Shown in pieces: positions 62,546 to 64,000 of a stretch of DNA of 64,000 nucleotides; the stretch's first letter is position 1, and every line of letters starts with the position of its first letter. Position numbers and translations under genes: made by a program. Below the pieces are notes generated by a model that worked only from the letters and a program-made list of their open reading frames with translations, ran no database searches and was not told the DNA's origin. The stretch is from Pochonia chlamydosporia 170 (Eukaryota; Ascomycota; Sordariomycetes; Hypocreales; Clavicipitaceae): NCBI RefSeq assembly GCF_001653235.2, contig NW_019154053.1, positions 79,713 to 143,712 of the forward strand, in the 5' to 3' direction.

Positions 62546-64000
62546 GGTGTCTTGTATCTATTTATAACCCAAGGCAACGCAGTTGATGTTTTGAAGGTAT
62601 CGCGGCCGCTAAACCATCTAGATTGACCCTATTAGTGTCAGTTCTTGAAATGGAATGCTTCGGACTTTAAATACCTTGTAAGATCAGTATCACAGGCTAG
62701 AAATCCGGTGTGCTATGAGACGACACGCATTGACACCTTGCGAAATGATCCACTGCATGTGATAAAGATAGGGAGAAGTTAATTAGATCAGAGCAATCGG
62801 AGGTGCCGCCTGAAGCCCGTGGGAATCTACAGGCAGCTTAAAACTCTATCTTCACCCTCCCTTTGCGTCGAGGCGCTCGTATTATGTACAACACTGCATG
62901 AGGGCGCGCTAGCTACAGCGCTACTATTCGTGATGAGAGCATGATGACGATATACGTCAGTACGTCGTTCGATGGACATAACTGCCGTGGCATAGGTAGA
63001 TCATAGGATCCCTAGGTTGCCTCTCGTATTATACTACGTAATGTATTAGTTTTTCATTTTGCGGCTTATCCCAGTGAACCAACTTCTCGAGTTGTGCGAT
63101 ATTATCGCTGAGCTGAAGTGCAGAAGGTTTCGCTTGAGTTACTTAAGGTTGGTCTCGAATTCGTCGAATAGAAATCTAACCCTAGGGTTACTTCTAGCTG
63201 CAGATCTTCGGCATAAGCCTTAGTCCAAGGGTTAGATCCCAGTCCTGAAGTTTCCTCTCTCCATCGCGATGGGTTATGCCGTGAAACTAACCCTCCTGGG
63301 AACGACACGCTAACCATGACCTACTGCGATCTATACGCAGTTCACCATAGTGCCGACCTTAGCGTTAGCTCATTTCTAAATTTTGTGTCAGATTGTGGCT
63401 TGTGGCGCTCCGTCACAGAACGGAGGTCAGTTCAGTATAAGAGAAACCAGCTGTTCATTCTTTGAGAAAAAGAGAGAACAAGAATAATCAACTCAATTAC
63501 TTTTGAAGATAGATCTCTGTGATACTGTAGTGCACCGTATTTCTGACAATTTGCCATGCCGAAGCTGCTTATCTGCATTGGTAGCTTCCAAATTCACTCC
63601 GAACATGGTTTTCAGTAGTTACGGTGGAGAGTTGCACGCAAAGACATACTCCCAAAAGGATCCCAATACAGCCAAATCTTGTCCAATCTCGCCCCCCACA
63701 GAGATCGAAGATTGCGCTGCGTGCAAATCAATGTCAGCGAGTAGGAATGTCTTATTTGCGCTCTTAGCTGAAGGGGTAGAAATAGCCTACGAGAGTCCAG
63801 ACTCAGAGAACAGAGAGCAAATTGACACTAGTGGACTTAATAAGTATGGCTTGCTATAAGCTACATAGGTGCTTATCGAATATTCTGACTAAGCTGCTAT
63901 ACAATAAGTTAGTATTAGTAGCCACAAGGGCCGCTCGGCCTTCCGAATTAACAGCCTAAAGGGCCTGCAGCGGCCCGAGGCTAGGGCATTCTGCACTATG
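62546..64000. other. Mostly gene-free right end
   Basis: No confident gene. A frame at 63503-63859 without an early ATG encodes two CxxC pairs (CRSCLSAL, CAACKSM) and may be a 3' exon of an unrecognised gene or a chance frame. Confidence 0.4.

Noticed and set aside
63503..63859. 118-codon frame with two CxxC pairs as a gene
   Set aside because: It opens with TTG, has no early ATG, no recognised family and no supporting neighbour; left only as a note.
1..64000. Starship captain (DUF3435 tyrosine recombinase) or giant mobile element boundary
   Set aside because: No protein with tyrosine-recombinase character was seen, and no duplicated boundary pair; only the cargo-like gene content suggests it.
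1..64000. tRNA, rRNA or CRISPR features
   Set aside because: No recognisable tRNA arms or rRNA segments; the regular repeats present are coding TPRs or transposon ends.

Overview
The window is nuclear DNA of a filamentous ascomycete, most likely a sordariomycete and possibly Hypocreales. Short GT-AG introns of about 50-75 bp, an NLR with a nucleoside-phosphorylase-like head, OrsD-type zinc-finger genes, a class II hydrophobin relic and Copia, chromodomain Gypsy, MULE, pogo and Tc1 elements all point that way. No rRNA, tRNA or CRISPR was recognised. The region is gene-poor, repeat-rich and accessory in character: about ten host genes or gene remnants sit among nested transposons, and several were broken by insertions whose target-site duplications are still readable.

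Layout: 0.4-1.3 kb holds a small bZIP-like gene. 3.9-8.05 kb holds an intact NLR-type gene (PNP_UDP, NB-ARC, 14 in-phase TPR repeats) whose stop codon lies in the terminal repeat of a decayed MULE. 8.05-19.7 kb is a transposon nest: MULE A split by a solo LTR, a Copia element with identical LTRs and a 5-bp target duplication, and MULE B with an open transposase and both TIRs. 20.4-23.8 kb has a hydrophobin relic cut at a solo LTR, then an intact secreted subtilisin. 24.6-27.5 kb is an OrsD-family gene hit twice by hAT-like non-autonomous elements with 8-bp duplications. 27.7-35.6 kb has a PNP_UDP relic joined to a truncated Copia, then a chromodomain Gypsy element with a canonical-looking -1 frameshift signal and one nonsense codon in pol. 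37.8-38.7 kb is a second NLR-type PNP_UDP relic. 40-41.8 kb is a dead pogo/Fot-like element. 43.5-45.4 kb encodes a secreted seven-bladed PLL-like propeller. 46.7-48.5 kb has two more OrsD-family fragments. 50.0-52.8 kb is a four-exon secreted HExxH gene interrupted by a 1.1-kb TIR element. 55.3-58.3 kb is a large metzincin-like protein. 58.5-59.2 kb has a solo LTR against a Tc1 relic. 59.5-62.5 kb is a large protein with a likely permuted papain/NlpC-P60 hydrolase core.

Functionally the host genes suggest self/non-self recognition (NLR and NLR relics), secreted proteolysis and carbohydrate binding (subtilisin, HExxH protein, PLL-like lectin). Two very large single-exon proteins with bacterial-looking architecture (metzincin and permuted papain-like hydrolase) are plausible horizontal acquisitions, but this was not tested. 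The least expected signals are the phase-perfect NLR repeat array with variation confined to a few positions, the Gypsy frameshift signal, and the hidden four-exon HExxH gene whose frame is restored exactly across a transposon.
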